Origin: an uncultured Hyphomonas sp.
Lineage (GTDB): Bacteria; Pseudomonadota; Alphaproteobacteria; Caulobacterales; Hyphomonadaceae
Direction of reading: 5' to 3'
DNA length: 64,000 bases
Assembly: GCF_963677035.1 (NCBI RefSeq)
Contig: NZ_OY781472.1
Coordinates: 310,001 to 374,000 of the forward strand
Shown: positions 9,288 to 17,817 of the stretch, one piece after another
Layout of the letters: each line of letters begins with the position of its first letter
Position numbering within the stretch: the stretch's first letter is position 1
Translations under genes and position numbers: made by a program
Notes under the pieces: generated by a model
Seen by the model: the letters and a program-made list of their open reading frames with translations, nothing else
Databases searched by the model: none
What the model was told of the DNA's origin: nothing

Positions 9288-10409
9288 ATGAAAAACGCTG
9301 TCATCTCGTCCACGGGCCTGTGGACGCCGCCGCATTCCATTTCAAATGAAGAACTGGTCGAAGCCTACAATGCCTGGGCAGACAACTGGAATCGCGAGCG
9401 GGAAGCCGACATCGCCGCCGACCTCGTTGAGCCGAAAACGCACTCCTCGGTCGAGTTCATCGAGAAAGCCTCCGGCATCAAGTCGCGCTACGTGATGAAC
9501 AAGACCGGCGTGCTGGATCCGGACATTATGGCCCCGCGAATTCCGGAACGCCCGAACGAGCAGATTTCCGTCCTCGCAGAAATCGCCGTGAATGCCGCGT
9601 GTCAGGCCCTGGAGCGCGCAGGCCGCAAACCGGAAGATGTGGATGCGGTGATCTGCGCCGCGTCCAACATGCAACGCGCCTACCCGGCCATGGCCATCGA
9701 AGTTCAGCAAGCGCTTGGCATTGGCGGCTTTGCCTTTGACATGAACGTCGCCTGTTCCTCGGCAACTTTCGGGATCCAGACCGCCGCAGACTTTGTGCGC
9801 ACAGGTTCAGCGAAATCCGTGCTGATGGTGAACCCGGAAATCTGTTCCGGCCATCTGAACTTCACCGACCGCGACAGCCACTTCATCTTTGGCGACGTCG
9901 CCACCGCCGTTCTGGTGGAAGAGGAGAGCATCGCCCCGGCTGGTTACTGGAAAATTCTCGGCACGAAGCTGAAGACCGAGTTCTCAAACAATATCCGGAA
10001 CAATTTCGGCTTCCTGAACCGCGCCGCGCCGGAAGGAATTGGCGCACCGGACAAGCTGTTCCAGCAGGAAGGCCGCAAGGTCTTCAAGGAAGTTGTGCCC
10101 ATGGTCTCGAAGATGATCTCGGCACAACTCGATGAGCTCGGCCTTCAGGGTACGGATCTCCGCCGCCTGTGGCTGCACCAAGCCAATGCCAACATGAACC
10201 GGCTGATCTCTACCAAAGTGCTGGGCCATGAGGCCAGCGCCGATGAAAGCCCGACCGTGCTGGACACCTATGCCAACACGTCCTCGGCCGGATCGATCAT
10301 TGCCTTCCACAAGCATTCGGAAGACTTCAAGCCCGGTGAAAAGGGCCTGATCTGCTCGTTCGGCGCAGGCTATTCGGCTGGCACGGTCTTTCTTGAGAAA
10401 TCGGCGTAA
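9288..10409 (+). CDS. Beta-ketoacyl-ACP synthase III-type enzyme (beta-ketodecanoyl synthase-like)
   Basis: A 373-aa thiolase-fold condensing enzyme with the KAS III triad: Cys156 in NVACSSATFG, His297 in LHQANANM and Asn330 in YANTSSAGS. It is longer than classical FabH (about 320 aa). The early VEFIEKASGIKSRYV region resembles the branch that extends octanoyl-CoA to beta-ketodecanoyl-ACP (Pseudomonas PA3286 type), recalled from memory. A fatty-acid chain initiation or salvage role is likely. It is preceded by a 149-bp intergenic region, so it may have its own promoter. Confidence 0.85.
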   Translation: MKNAVISSTGLWTPPHSISNEELVEAYNAWADNWNREREADIAADLVEPKTHSSVEFIEKASGIKSRYVMNKTGVLDPDIMAPRIPERPNEQISVLAEIAVNAACQALERAGRKPEDVDAVICAASNMQRAYPAMAIEVQQALGIGGFAFDMNVACSSATFGIQTAADFVRTGSAKSVLMVNPEICSGHLNFTDRDSHFIFGDVATAVLVEEESIAPAGYWKILGTKLKTEFSNNIRNNFGFLNRAAPEGIGAPDKLFQQEGRKVFKEVVPMVSKMISAQLDELGLQGTDLRRLWLHQANANMNRLISTKVLGHEASADESPTVLDTYANTSSAGSIIAFHKHSEDFKPGEKGLICSFGAGYSAGTVFLEKSA

Positions 10410-10417
10410 GGCGAGAG

Positions 10418-10429
10418 GCCTTTAAAGGC
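10418..10429. repeat. Perfect palindrome between convergent genes
   Basis: GCCTTTAAAGGC is a perfect 12-bp palindrome between the stop of the KAS III gene (+) and the stop of the 50-aa micropeptide gene (-). It may fold as a short terminator-like hairpin, but there is no U-tract on either side. Confidence 0.4.
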
Positions 10430-10582
10430 TCAATCGTACTCGTCGTCGCTGAACAGGTCGCCCCAGAAGACTTCGCGGCTGGATTTGGCCGCCTCGACGA
10501 CAACGATGATTCCGCCCATCAGAAGCACGCAGAACGCCATAACCTGCCAGGGAGCCGTCTGTGCCACTGCCTCGAACATCAT
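10430..10582 (-). CDS. 50-aa single-pass membrane micropeptide
   Basis: A short open frame starting at tandem ATGs (10582 and 10579) behind AGGCGG and ending in TGA. The product begins MMFEAVAQTAPWQVMAFCV, runs into one strongly hydrophobic helix (about residues 13-30) and ends in an acidic tail (DLFSDDEYD). Codon use, ribosome-binding site and a clear membrane segment plus charged tail argue that it is real. It converges on the KAS III gene. No family was recognised. Confidence 0.5.
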   Translation of the reverse strand: MMFEAVAQTAPWQVMAFCVLLMGGIIVVVEAAKSSREVFWGDLFSDDEYD

Positions 10583-10680
10583 CACCGCCTATTGTTGGGT
10601 CGGGTCAACGGAGCTGATTCCGTTCCCTGTTGTCAGTGCTGCAGTTTTCGCGCAAAGCCCTTAACAGCGCATTTGGAAAC

Positions 10681-10725
10681 AGGGGCAATCGCAGGGCGTG
10701 TTCGTAACCAGAATGCCCCTTTTTC
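10681..10725 (+). terminator. Terminator-like hairpin with T-tract
   Basis: AGGGGCA (10681-10687) pairs with TGCCCCT (10714-10720), followed directly by a T-run. The 26-nt loop is long for an intrinsic terminator. It could end read-through from the KAS III gene or a small plus-strand transcript. Confidence 0.35.
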
Positions 10726-10923
10726 TTTACCCTCGTGTCCAGCCTGTACCGCCCTCTTAACGGCGCAGAGGCAACGAGCTGTTTTCATGTGACTTTTTTA
10801 TGAACGGCCCGACCTGCCGTTTTGTCCATGAACGTCTCTTCCCAATTCACGCCTGTGCGATCCGCGCCCGACATCCGGAAACGGCGTTCCGCGTCGTTCA
10901 GAGACATCGCAGTGACAATTTAA

Positions 10924-10955
10924 TTGACATTAAAATCTCTAAGCGGTCACTTAGC
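10924..10955 (+). promoter_or_regulatory. Possible promoter and operator of the sulfatase gene
   Basis: TTGACA at 10924-10929 is a perfect -35 hexamer. About 17 bp downstream the sequence overlaps a dyad, CTAAG-CGGTCA-CTTAG (10940-10955), which could be a regulator site. The -10 at this spacing (TCACTT) is poor, so the assignment is tentative. Confidence 0.3.
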
Positions 10956-11030
10956 GCAAAACAGATCATCCCCCTTTTCCGCCTGCACAGGCCCCTGTGG
11001 GGACAAAGAAGACCAAGGGAGAATCTCAGA

Positions 11031-12734
11031 ATGAAGGACGTCAATCGCAGAGCGGTGCTTGCAGGAATGGGCGCACTTGGCGCTGGCGGCTGCATGGCGA
11101 ACGGAACACCTGCCGCGACTGAAGCCGTCAGCCCCGCCGTAAAAGCTGCCCGTGGTGACAAACCCCTGAATATCCTGATGATCGTCACCGATCAGGAGAC
11201 CAATACCGCGAATTTTCCTGAGGGGATGATGGCATATCTTCCGGGCCACCGGGACCTTCTGGCCCGCGGCACGCATATCACCAATTATCATGTTCACACG
11301 ACACCCTGCAGCCCGTCCCGGTCCAACATCTATACCGGCCAGCACACCCAGAAGACCGGTATTTACGAGAATTCCAACACGCTGAGATCCGTGACGCTGC
11401 CGACCGATATGGCCACCCTTGGCAATATGCTGAGCGCAGCCGGCTACTACACCGCCTATAAGGGCAAGTGGCACTTGTCCTCGATCAATGGCGAACGCGA
11501 TTGGAACCAGGAAGTCCGCCTGGAATATCCCGATACACAGGATGCCCTGAAAGCGTACGGGTTCTCAGATTATGGCTTTGACGGCGAGAGCGTTGGCCTC
11601 ACCTGGGCCGGCCATATCGATGATCATGGCGTCGCCGCCGATGCCTCGGCCCTGATTCAGGACTTCGCACAAACCGACAAGACGGGTGGCAAGCCTTGGT
11701 TCCTGGCCGTCAACTACGTCAATCCGCATGACATCATGTTTTACGATGCCACAGGCGACCAGTGGCGCACGCGCCGGGCACCGGAATTCATCAGCCCACT
11801 GAAGTCTGAACCCGGCACGCCGCTCTATGGCAAGGATCTCGGTCTTCCTTTGCCGAACAGCTATTATGCCGACGACCTGTCGACAAAACCCGAAGCTCAC
11901 CGCGCGATCACGCATCTCAATGTGCCGACCTATGGCGCGATGCCCCGGGATGACGAGGCCAGCTGGCACCGGTTCCAGAACTATTATTACAACTGTATCC
12001 GCGATCTCGATCAGCACATCGTCTCCCTGCTCTGGGCCCTGGAAAATTCCGGCCAGCTTGAGAACACGATCATCGTCTTCACATCCGACCATGGCGAACG
12101 GGCCGGGGCGCACGGTATGCGCCAGAAGGGGGGAACGATCTATCGGGAGGAAACCAACGTGCCGATGATCGTCTGCCACCCGGATACCGCCGGTGGCCGG
12201 ACGACGCAAAGGCTGATGGGCGCTGTCGATATTGCGCCGACCCTTCTGGGCCTGGCCGGGAAGGATGCCAGCTGGATGGCCGAGCGCTTCCCGGACATGG
12301 TCGGGGTCGATGTTTCCCCGATCGTGGCTGATCCGGAAGCAACCACCCTGCGGGATGAACGCGGACACCTGTTCAATTTCGGCGTTGTCTATACCTGGGC
12401 CCGTGAAGACGATGGCCGCTACGATCTGACGAAACGCCGCCTCCACAGAGGCGTGTTCGATGGGCGCTACAAGTTTGCCCGCTATTTCGCGCCCGGTGAC
12501 CATCACCTGCCGGCCTCTTTCGAGGAGCTGGTCGCGCGCAACGATCTGGAACTCTACGACACGCTGAATGACCGGGATGAGCTGAAAAATCTCGCCCTCA
12601 ATCCGGAACGTGTCCGCACGGAGCTGGAGCGGCTCAACGCCATGACGAACGCTCTGATCCGGGCAGAGGTCGGGCGGGACGAAGGGCAGGAATACGCCCC
12701 GATCGGCAGCACGTACCACTTCACGAGGACCTGA
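11031..12734 (+). CDS. Tat-exported lipoprotein sulfatase
   Basis: A 567-aa sulfatase of the alkaline-phosphatase fold. The N terminus NRRAVLAGMGALGAGGC combines a twin-arginine signal with a lipobox Cys, so export would be folded and membrane-anchored. Metal-binding starts at ILMIVTDQETNT. CSPSR at about 93-97 is the C-x-P-x-R formylglycine motif of type I sulfatases, and FTSDHGERAGAHG holds later metal ligands. It would hydrolyse a sulfate ester outside the inner membrane; the substrate is unknown, and marine sulfated glycans or choline sulfate are guesses. The ATG at 11031 has GGGAGA upstream; an in-frame ATG at 10800 would destroy the signal. Confidence 0.87.
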   Translation: MKDVNRRAVLAGMGALGAGGCMANGTPAATEAVSPAVKAARGDKPLNILMIVTDQETNTANFPEGMMAYLPGHRDLLARGTHITNYHVHTTPCSPSRSNIYTGQHTQKTGIYENSNTLRSVTLPTDMATLGNMLSAAGYYTAYKGKWHLSSINGERDWNQEVRLEYPDTQDALKAYGFSDYGFDGESVGLTWAGHIDDHGVAADASALIQDFAQTDKTGGKPWFLAVNYVNPHDIMFYDATGDQWRTRRAPEFISPLKSEPGTPLYGKDLGLPLPNSYYADDLSTKPEAHRAITHLNVPTYGAMPRDDEASWHRFQNYYYNCIRDLDQHIVSLLWALENSGQLENTIIVFTSDHGERAGAHGMRQKGGTIYREETNVPMIVCHPDTAGGRTTQRLMGAVDIAPTLLGLAGKDASWMAERFPDMVGVDVSPIVADPEATTLRDERGHLFNFGVVYTWAREDDGRYDLTKRRLHRGVFDGRYKFARYFAPGDHHLPASFEELVARNDLELYDTLNDRDELKNLALNPERVRTELERLNAMTNALIRAEVGRDEGQEYAPIGSTYHFTRT

Positions 12735-12866
12735 GGGGCTGCGGGCCAGGACGGCAAGTCCCGGCACATGCAGCTCAGCCTGCCTTGCAGCCCCGAAAGG
12801 GGCTTGCGACGCAGCAGCACTTAAGCTTTTTGCCACGGACACTCCCAATACCGTAAGGAAGGGTGG

Positions 12867-13484
12867 ATGACCGTTCGCAAGAAGCAATCCGTTAAGGCTC
12901 CGAGGGTCTGGCAGCGCATGTTGTCGGGGCGGCGGCTGGACCTTGCCCACCCCTCGCCCATGGATGTGGAAATCGAGGACATTGCCCATGGCCTGGCCCG
13001 TGTGGCCCGGTGGAACGGCCAGACAAAGGGCCGGAATGCCTTCTCCGTTGCCGAACATTCTGTCATCGTGGAACAGATCTGCCGGACACTGGACCCGGCG
13101 ATGAGCGCAAAGCACCGTTTGATGGCCCTTCTGCACGATAGCCCGGAATATGTGATCGGTGACATGATCTCGCCCTTCAAGGCCCTGCTGGGCGAAGGTT
13201 ACAAGGATATTGAAGGCCGGTTGCAGGAAGCGATCCATATCCGTTTCGGCCTGCCGCCGGTGACGCCGGTACGCCTGAAGAAGCGCATCAAGAAGGCGGA
13301 CCTGATCTGCGCCTGGTTCGAGGCCACGCAATTGGCGGGCTTTGAGGAGACCGAGGCCAACCGCCTTTTCGTGGTGCCGCCCGAAGGCGTCCGCCTGCGG
13401 CTCGCCCCGAAATCCGTCACCGACGCGCAGGAAGCCTTCCTCGCCCGCTTTCGGGAAATTATGACTGAGGCCGGCACGCCATGA
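12867..13484 (+). CDS. HD-domain hydrolase (YfbR/5'-nucleotidase-like)
   Basis: A 205-aa protein with an HD domain: FSVAEHSVIVEQI (first His), LLHDSPEYVIGDM (His-Asp pair) and a later D in KKADLICAWFEA. YfbR-type proteins are deoxynucleoside 5'-monophosphatases, but this one belongs to a less studied alphaproteobacterial branch. Its stop overlaps the ATG of the NAD regulator gene (ATGA), so translation should be coupled and a nucleotide-related substrate is plausible. Confidence 0.78.
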   Translation: MTVRKKQSVKAPRVWQRMLSGRRLDLAHPSPMDVEIEDIAHGLARVARWNGQTKGRNAFSVAEHSVIVEQICRTLDPAMSAKHRLMALLHDSPEYVIGDMISPFKALLGEGYKDIEGRLQEAIHIRFGLPPVTPVRLKKRIKKADLICAWFEATQLAGFEETEANRLFVVPPEGVRLRLAPKSVTDAQEAFLARFREIMTEAGTP

Positions 13485-14431
13485 TGAGATCCGCTTCCCC
13501 GCTGCTGATCGGCCTGTCCGCCGTGATGGTTGCCATTCAGGACGACACGCCGCTGGTGCTGGTCACCCGGCGCGGCAGCGAGGATGCATTGCCCTTCGGC
13601 CCGTTCCATCCTGACAAGCACCGCACGTTCGACCTGTCCCTTCGGGGCTGGGTGCGGGAGCAGACGGGTTTTGAACTCGGCTATGTCGAGCAGCTCTACA
13701 CTTTTGGCGACCGCGACCGGGAAACGCCGGAAGCCACGCTGGCCGGCGCCCCGCCGCATTCGCGCGTTATCTCGGTCGGCTATCTCGCCCTGACGCCGGA
13801 AGCCCGCCCGGCCGAGGCCGGATTCGAAGCGCGCTGGCAGAACTGGTATCGCTATTTCCCCTGGGAAGATCACCGCAATGGCCGTCCCGCCATCATCGAC
13901 AGCCAGATCGTGCCGCGCCTGTTCACCTGGGCAGCCGGCAAGGAGCTGCGGCTGGAACGGGCAAAGATCGCCTTCGGCCTCGATGGCGCGCGCTGGGCGG
14001 AAGAACGCGTGCTGGACCGGTATGAACTGCTCTATGAAGCCGGACTGGTCGCAGAATGTGCGCGCGATGCAAATCTCGCCGAACCGGATGTCACGCTGGG
14101 CGAGACCATGGCGTCAGATCACCGGCGCATCCTGGCCACGGCGATCTCGCGGCTGCGGGGTAAGATCAAATACCGCCCGGTCGTGTTCGAACTGATGCCG
14201 GACAAGTTCACCCTGTCAGCCCTGCAGCGGACAGTGGAGGCGATCCTCGGCCTCGGCCTGCACACGCAGAATTTCCGCCGGGCGCTGGACAAGACGGGAC
14301 TCGTCAAAGGCACGGGGGCGATGGAAACCGGGACGGGCGGGCGCCCGGCCGAGCTTTACCGCTTCTGCCGGGAGCACGCCATCTCGACCGGCGCGCCGGG
14401 CCTGTCGATCCCGCGCCGGTCTGCAGACTGA
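13481..14431 (+). CDS. NrtR-like NAD regulator (degenerate Nudix domain plus winged helix)
   Basis: A 316-aa protein. The N-terminal half is Nudix-like: it has LPFGPFHPDKHRTFDLSLR and YVEQLYTFGDRDRE, but the catalytic Nudix box GX5EX7REUXEEXGU is absent, as in the regulator branch. The C-terminal part, with RLRGKIKYRPVVFELMP onwards, is the winged-helix DNA-binding domain. In alphaproteobacteria such proteins are thought to repress NAD-metabolism genes and sense ADP-ribose or NAD-related ligands. Translational coupling to the HD hydrolase suggests a shared nucleotide role. Confidence 0.8.
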   Translation: MMRSASPLLIGLSAVMVAIQDDTPLVLVTRRGSEDALPFGPFHPDKHRTFDLSLRGWVREQTGFELGYVEQLYTFGDRDRETPEATLAGAPPHSRVISVGYLALTPEARPAEAGFEARWQNWYRYFPWEDHRNGRPAIIDSQIVPRLFTWAAGKELRLERAKIAFGLDGARWAEERVLDRYELLYEAGLVAECARDANLAEPDVTLGETMASDHRRILATAISRLRGKIKYRPVVFELMPDKFTLSALQRTVEAILGLGLHTQNFRRALDKTGLVKGTGAMETGTGGRPAELYRFCREHAISTGAPGLSIPRRSAD

Positions 14432-14432
14432 C

Positions 14433-15890
14433 CTAGTCTTCCGACTCTGATTCCATGTCTGCCGGGTCTTCGGATTCGAATTCCTCGACGGAGAGGCCTT
14501 CCGGCTCGCCGACAGCAACGAAGAGATACGCTTCCGGGTTGAGATATTCCCTCGCGACCCGGTTCACATCCTCCAGCGTGACGGCAAGGACCTTGTCATT
14601 CCGCTTGTCGAAATAGTCGATGCCGAGGTCGTCCTGGCGGACGCCCATCATCTGGCTGGCAATCTTCGCATTGGAATCGAACCCCAGCGGGTAGGAGCCG
14701 GTGAGATAAGCCTTGGCGTCGGCCAGTTCTTCTTCGGTGATGCCATTCTCGACGAGGTCTTCCATCTCGTCCCGGATGCCCTGAATGAACTCGCCGGCGC
14801 TTTGGTTCTTGGTCTGGCCACCGCCGCCCCACGTCTGAATGTATTCGCCCGGCGACAGGCTGGTATAGACGCCGTAGGTCAGACCCTTCTCCATGCGGAG
14901 GACTTTCATCAGCCGGCTCTCGAAGCCGCCACCGCCATAAGTGTAGTTCAGCACGAAGGCAGGGAAGAAGTCCGGATCGTCCCGCTTCAGGCCTGGGCCG
15001 GTGAACTGGACCAGCGTTTGCGGCTGAGGCAGGTCAACAACGATCGGGTCGGCCGGCTCAAGTTCCGGCAGAACGATGTCCGGGGTTTCCGGCAAGGTGG
15101 ATGTGTCCGGCAGGTCGGCAATGACTTCGTCGATCATCGGCGCCAGCTCTTCCGGCGTCACATTTCCGACAGCGGTGACCAGCAGGCGGTCCTTCACCAT
15201 CAGCTTGCGCATCTGCTCTTTCGCCAGCTCCGGCGTCAGCGCCGCGATGCTCTCTTCGGTTTTGGTCCGGGCATAGGGATGATCCGGATACAGCGCCTGG
15301 GATTTGGCCTTCCAGGCGAGATAGCCTGCACTTGTTTCGCGCGTCTTTAGGCCGACCTGCTGCTCGCGGCGGAAGCGTTCGAACGGGCCCTCGTCGAAGC
15401 GCGGATCCTCAAACGCCGTCGCGATCAGGTCCATGGCATCGCCGGCATTGTCCGTCAGCATGGAGGCCGAGCAGGAGGTCCAGTTGTTCGAGGCCGAACA
15501 GCCGAAACTCATGTTCAGGTCTTCCATCCGTGTCTGGAAACCGAGGGAATCGAGATCGCCGGCACCTTCATTCATGTTGTAGGTGACAGCATCTGTCAGG
15601 CCTTCCAGCCCCTCAGGGTCGCTCGCCTCACCGCCTTTCCAGGCCATGTTGAGGGAGAGGATCGGAATGGAGGGTTCAGACACGAGCCAGACCGACGCGC
15701 CGCCGGGTGTCGTGAATTGCTGGATCTCGGCAAAGTCACCGGAGTGGACCGTGACCGCAAGCGGCGCCGGTTCTTCAACGACTTCGACTTCAACAATCGC
15801 CTCGGGCTCGGCCGGAGGCGGGGTGAGAGAGGCACAGGCGGACAGGCTGGTTGCGGCAAACAGGCCCGCAGCAAAAGTCGTGAGTCTCAT
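14433..15890 (-). CDS. M16-family peptidase-like lipoprotein lacking the zinc motif
   Basis: A 485-aa protein with a lipoprotein signal (lipobox LSAC at about residue 15-18) and two M16 domains. At the place of the HxxEH motif it has LEGLTDAVTYNMNEGAG, so it cannot bind zinc there. It ends with the LTGSYPLGFDSNAKIASQM region typical of the C-terminal M16 half. Its ATG lies 1 nt beyond the stop of the upstream active M16 gene. Known M16B heterodimers pair one catalytic and one non-catalytic subunit, and this gene fits the latter. A periplasmic or outer-membrane location is inferred. Confidence 0.85.
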   Translation of the reverse strand: MRLTTFAAGLFAATSLSACASLTPPPAEPEAIVEVEVVEEPAPLAVTVHSGDFAEIQQFTTPGGASVWLVSEPSIPILSLNMAWKGGEASDPEGLEGLTDAVTYNMNEGAGDLDSLGFQTRMEDLNMSFGCSASNNWTSCSASMLTDNAGDAMDLIATAFEDPRFDEGPFERFRREQQVGLKTRETSAGYLAWKAKSQALYPDHPYARTKTEESIAALTPELAKEQMRKLMVKDRLLVTAVGNVTPEELAPMIDEVIADLPDTSTLPETPDIVLPELEPADPIVVDLPQPQTLVQFTGPGLKRDDPDFFPAFVLNYTYGGGGFESRLMKVLRMEKGLTYGVYTSLSPGEYIQTWGGGGQTKNQSAGEFIQGIRDEMEDLVENGITEEELADAKAYLTGSYPLGFDSNAKIASQMMGVRQDDLGIDYFDKRNDKVLAVTLEDVNRVAREYLNPEAYLFVAVGEPEGLSVEEFESEDPADMESESED

Positions 15891-15891
15891 G

Positions 15892-17262
15892 TCAGTTTCC
15901 CTCCTCGGACGGCAGCAGCTGCGCCTCGATGAAATGCCTGTCTGGCCCGAAGGTCTTGCGGACCGCTGCGATGGCCTCTTCCGGCGTGATCGCACGGACG
16001 TCGTCCGGGTAGGACAGGACATCCTCGATCGTGCCCCCGATAGCCAGTGTCGAGCCGAATACGTTCGCCATGGTTGACTGGCTGTCGCGGGAATAGATCG
16101 CTGTCGCCGCCAGATTGTTCCGGGCGCGAACGACTTCTGCCTGTGTGAACCCCTCCTCAAGCGCGCGTTCAACTTCGGCCATCACGGCGGTTTCCAGTTC
16201 ATCCATGCTGACGCCAGGCGCGGGGCTCGCCGAAATCACGACGGGGCCGGGGTCGTGGAGGTCAGACCAGGCATAGGTGGACACGCTGATGGCGAGCTTT
16301 TGCTGCTCTACCAGCGACTGGTAAAGCCGGCTGGTCATTCCGCCGCCCAGGACTTCAAGGCCAACTTCCAGCGCATAGGCTTCGTGCGGCGTGCGGGTCT
16401 GCGAAACACCATTGTAATAGCGGCTCCAGACAGGTTGGCGGACTTTCGGATCGGCGTGGACGATCAGATCGTCTTCCGTCAGCAGCGGCACGTCGCGCCA
16501 TTTGCGCTGGCCATGGGCCGTGCCGGTAGGCGCGATCTGTCCATAAGTCGCCTCAGCCAGCGTGCGGACTTCGTCTTCGCTGACATCGCCGGCGACAACG
16601 AGGATCGCGTTCTCCGGGCTGTAATATTCGTGATAGAAGTTCAGGCCGTCTTCCGGGGTCAGCGCCGCGACTTCGTCCATATTGCCGATGACGGTGATTT
16701 CGTAGGGATGGCCTTTCCAGAGTTCGGACAGCACCTGTTCCTGCAGGATGACGCCGGGATTGTTATCAATCCGCTGGCGGCGCTCTTCTTTCACCACGTC
16801 GCGTTCGGAAATAAAGGCGCCTTCCGGGTCGTCGTCGATGATGAGGTTCACCATCCGGTCAGCTTCCAGCTCCATCATTGTGCCGAGCTGTTCCTTGGCG
16901 ACCCGTTCGAAATAGGCGGTGTAGTCCCAGCTGGTGAAGGCGTTGGACTGGCCGCCATTGCGGGAGACGATGGAATCGAATTCCCCCGGCGCCAGCGTGT
17001 CGGTCTGCTGGAACATGATGTGTTCGAACAGGTGGGCGATCCCGCTCTTGCCGGGCACTTCATCAGACGCGCCGACCTTGTACCAGACCATATGCGTGAC
17101 GACCGGCGCACGGTGGTCGGGGATGACCACGACCTGCATGCCATTGTCGAGATTGAAAGTGGTCGGGGTCCAGGACTGTGAAGGCTCCGCAGCTGTGTCG
17201 GCCAGAGCCGGCAAGGCGAAGACGGCGAGGGCCGCAAGCCCTCCGGTCAATATCCGTTTCAT
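15892..17262 (-). CDS. M16-family zinc metallopeptidase, catalytic subunit
   Basis: A 456-aa secreted peptidase with a Sec signal ending ALPALA. The inverted zinc motif HLFEH (GIAHLFEHIMFQQ) lies at about 70-75, with the downstream glutamate in the LEADRMVNL region. YFERVAKEQLGTMMELEADR is typical of the family. The start is the ATG at 17262, with AAGGGA upstream; the frame extends to 17301 without a better site. Peptide degradation or processing in the periplasm with its inactive partner downstream is expected. Confidence 0.88.
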   Translation of the reverse strand: MKRILTGGLAALAVFALPALADTAAEPSQSWTPTTFNLDNGMQVVVIPDHRAPVVTHMVWYKVGASDEVPGKSGIAHLFEHIMFQQTDTLAPGEFDSIVSRNGGQSNAFTSWDYTAYFERVAKEQLGTMMELEADRMVNLIIDDDPEGAFISERDVVKEERRQRIDNNPGVILQEQVLSELWKGHPYEITVIGNMDEVAALTPEDGLNFYHEYYSPENAILVVAGDVSEDEVRTLAEATYGQIAPTGTAHGQRKWRDVPLLTEDDLIVHADPKVRQPVWSRYYNGVSQTRTPHEAYALEVGLEVLGGGMTSRLYQSLVEQQKLAISVSTYAWSDLHDPGPVVISASPAPGVSMDELETAVMAEVERALEEGFTQAEVVRARNNLAATAIYSRDSQSTMANVFGSTLAIGGTIEDVLSYPDDVRAITPEEAIAAVRKTFGPDRHFIEAQLLPSEEGN

Positions 17263-17307
17263 GAGCTTGTTCCCTTGCAAGAATTGAAAGTCCGGCGCCA
17301 AGCCGGA

Positions 17308-17802
17308 TCAGGTTCCCGGCAGTTTGATCCGCGGCTTGGCCGTGGTGCTCTCGATGGTCACCTGCTCGCTGCCGGTTGCGTTATCCGTCGCGGCGGATTC
17401 GGCATCCTCGGGATTGTCCTTCCGCCAGAACAGGATCCGGTCGGCAATGCTCTGCGATTTGCGGACCGTCTTGAACTCTTCATAGTCGACTTCGGTCCGG
17501 ATCATCGGGCTGACCGCATTGGCATCCGCCGCAGCAACGAGGGCCCGCTCGGACGCGCTGGCATTCACGCCAAGTGTCGCGCCGAATGCCGCCGCATTGT
17601 CGTTCTGGGCAGCCTCTACTTCAGCCGGAACAGATTCGCCGGCACCCGGCGGACGCAGCGAATAATCCGGCGGCACGATCAGCGGCGACTTGGTCACCAC
17701 CCGGAACTCGTCCGGCGTGCGCGTTCCGGCCGCTCCACTGGAACAGGCCGTTGTCGCCAGGCACACGGCGCCCAGGGCCAGTAGGGAAAGCTGCGTCTTC
17801 AT
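17308..17802 (-). CDS. DUF3035-family lipoprotein
   Basis: A 164-aa predicted lipoprotein (signal ending CLATTAC) with the DUF3035 core TPDEFRVVTKSPLIVPPDY. The rest is low-complexity and Ala/Asn-rich. In many alphaproteobacteria a DUF3035 gene sits between lspA and an M16 peptidase gene, exactly as here. Because it is itself a likely LspA substrate, the linkage may matter for envelope lipoprotein biogenesis, but the function is unknown. Confidence 0.82.
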   Translation of the reverse strand: MKTQLSLLALGAVCLATTACSSGAAGTRTPDEFRVVTKSPLIVPPDYSLRPPGAGESVPAEVEAAQNDNAAAFGATLGVNASASERALVAAADANAVSPMIRTEVDYEEFKTVRKSQSIADRILFWRKDNPEDAESAATDNATGSEQVTIESTTAKPRIKLPGT

Positions 17803-17817
17803 TTGGCGTCCTCGCCT

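Larger units (their letters stand above)
10583..11030. other. 448-bp intergenic region upstream of the sulfatase
   Basis: No convincing gene. It holds the leader and promoter of the micropeptide on the left, a plus-strand terminator-like hairpin at 10681-10725, and near the right end a TTGACA hexamer and a short dyad that probably belong to the sulfatase promoter. The local composition is more A+T-rich than the flanking genes. Confidence 0.5.

Noticed and set aside
11565..13331. Long minus-strand frame across the sulfatase and HD-hydrolase genes
   Set aside because: It is antisense to two clear genes with domain motifs and has no recognisable domain itself.
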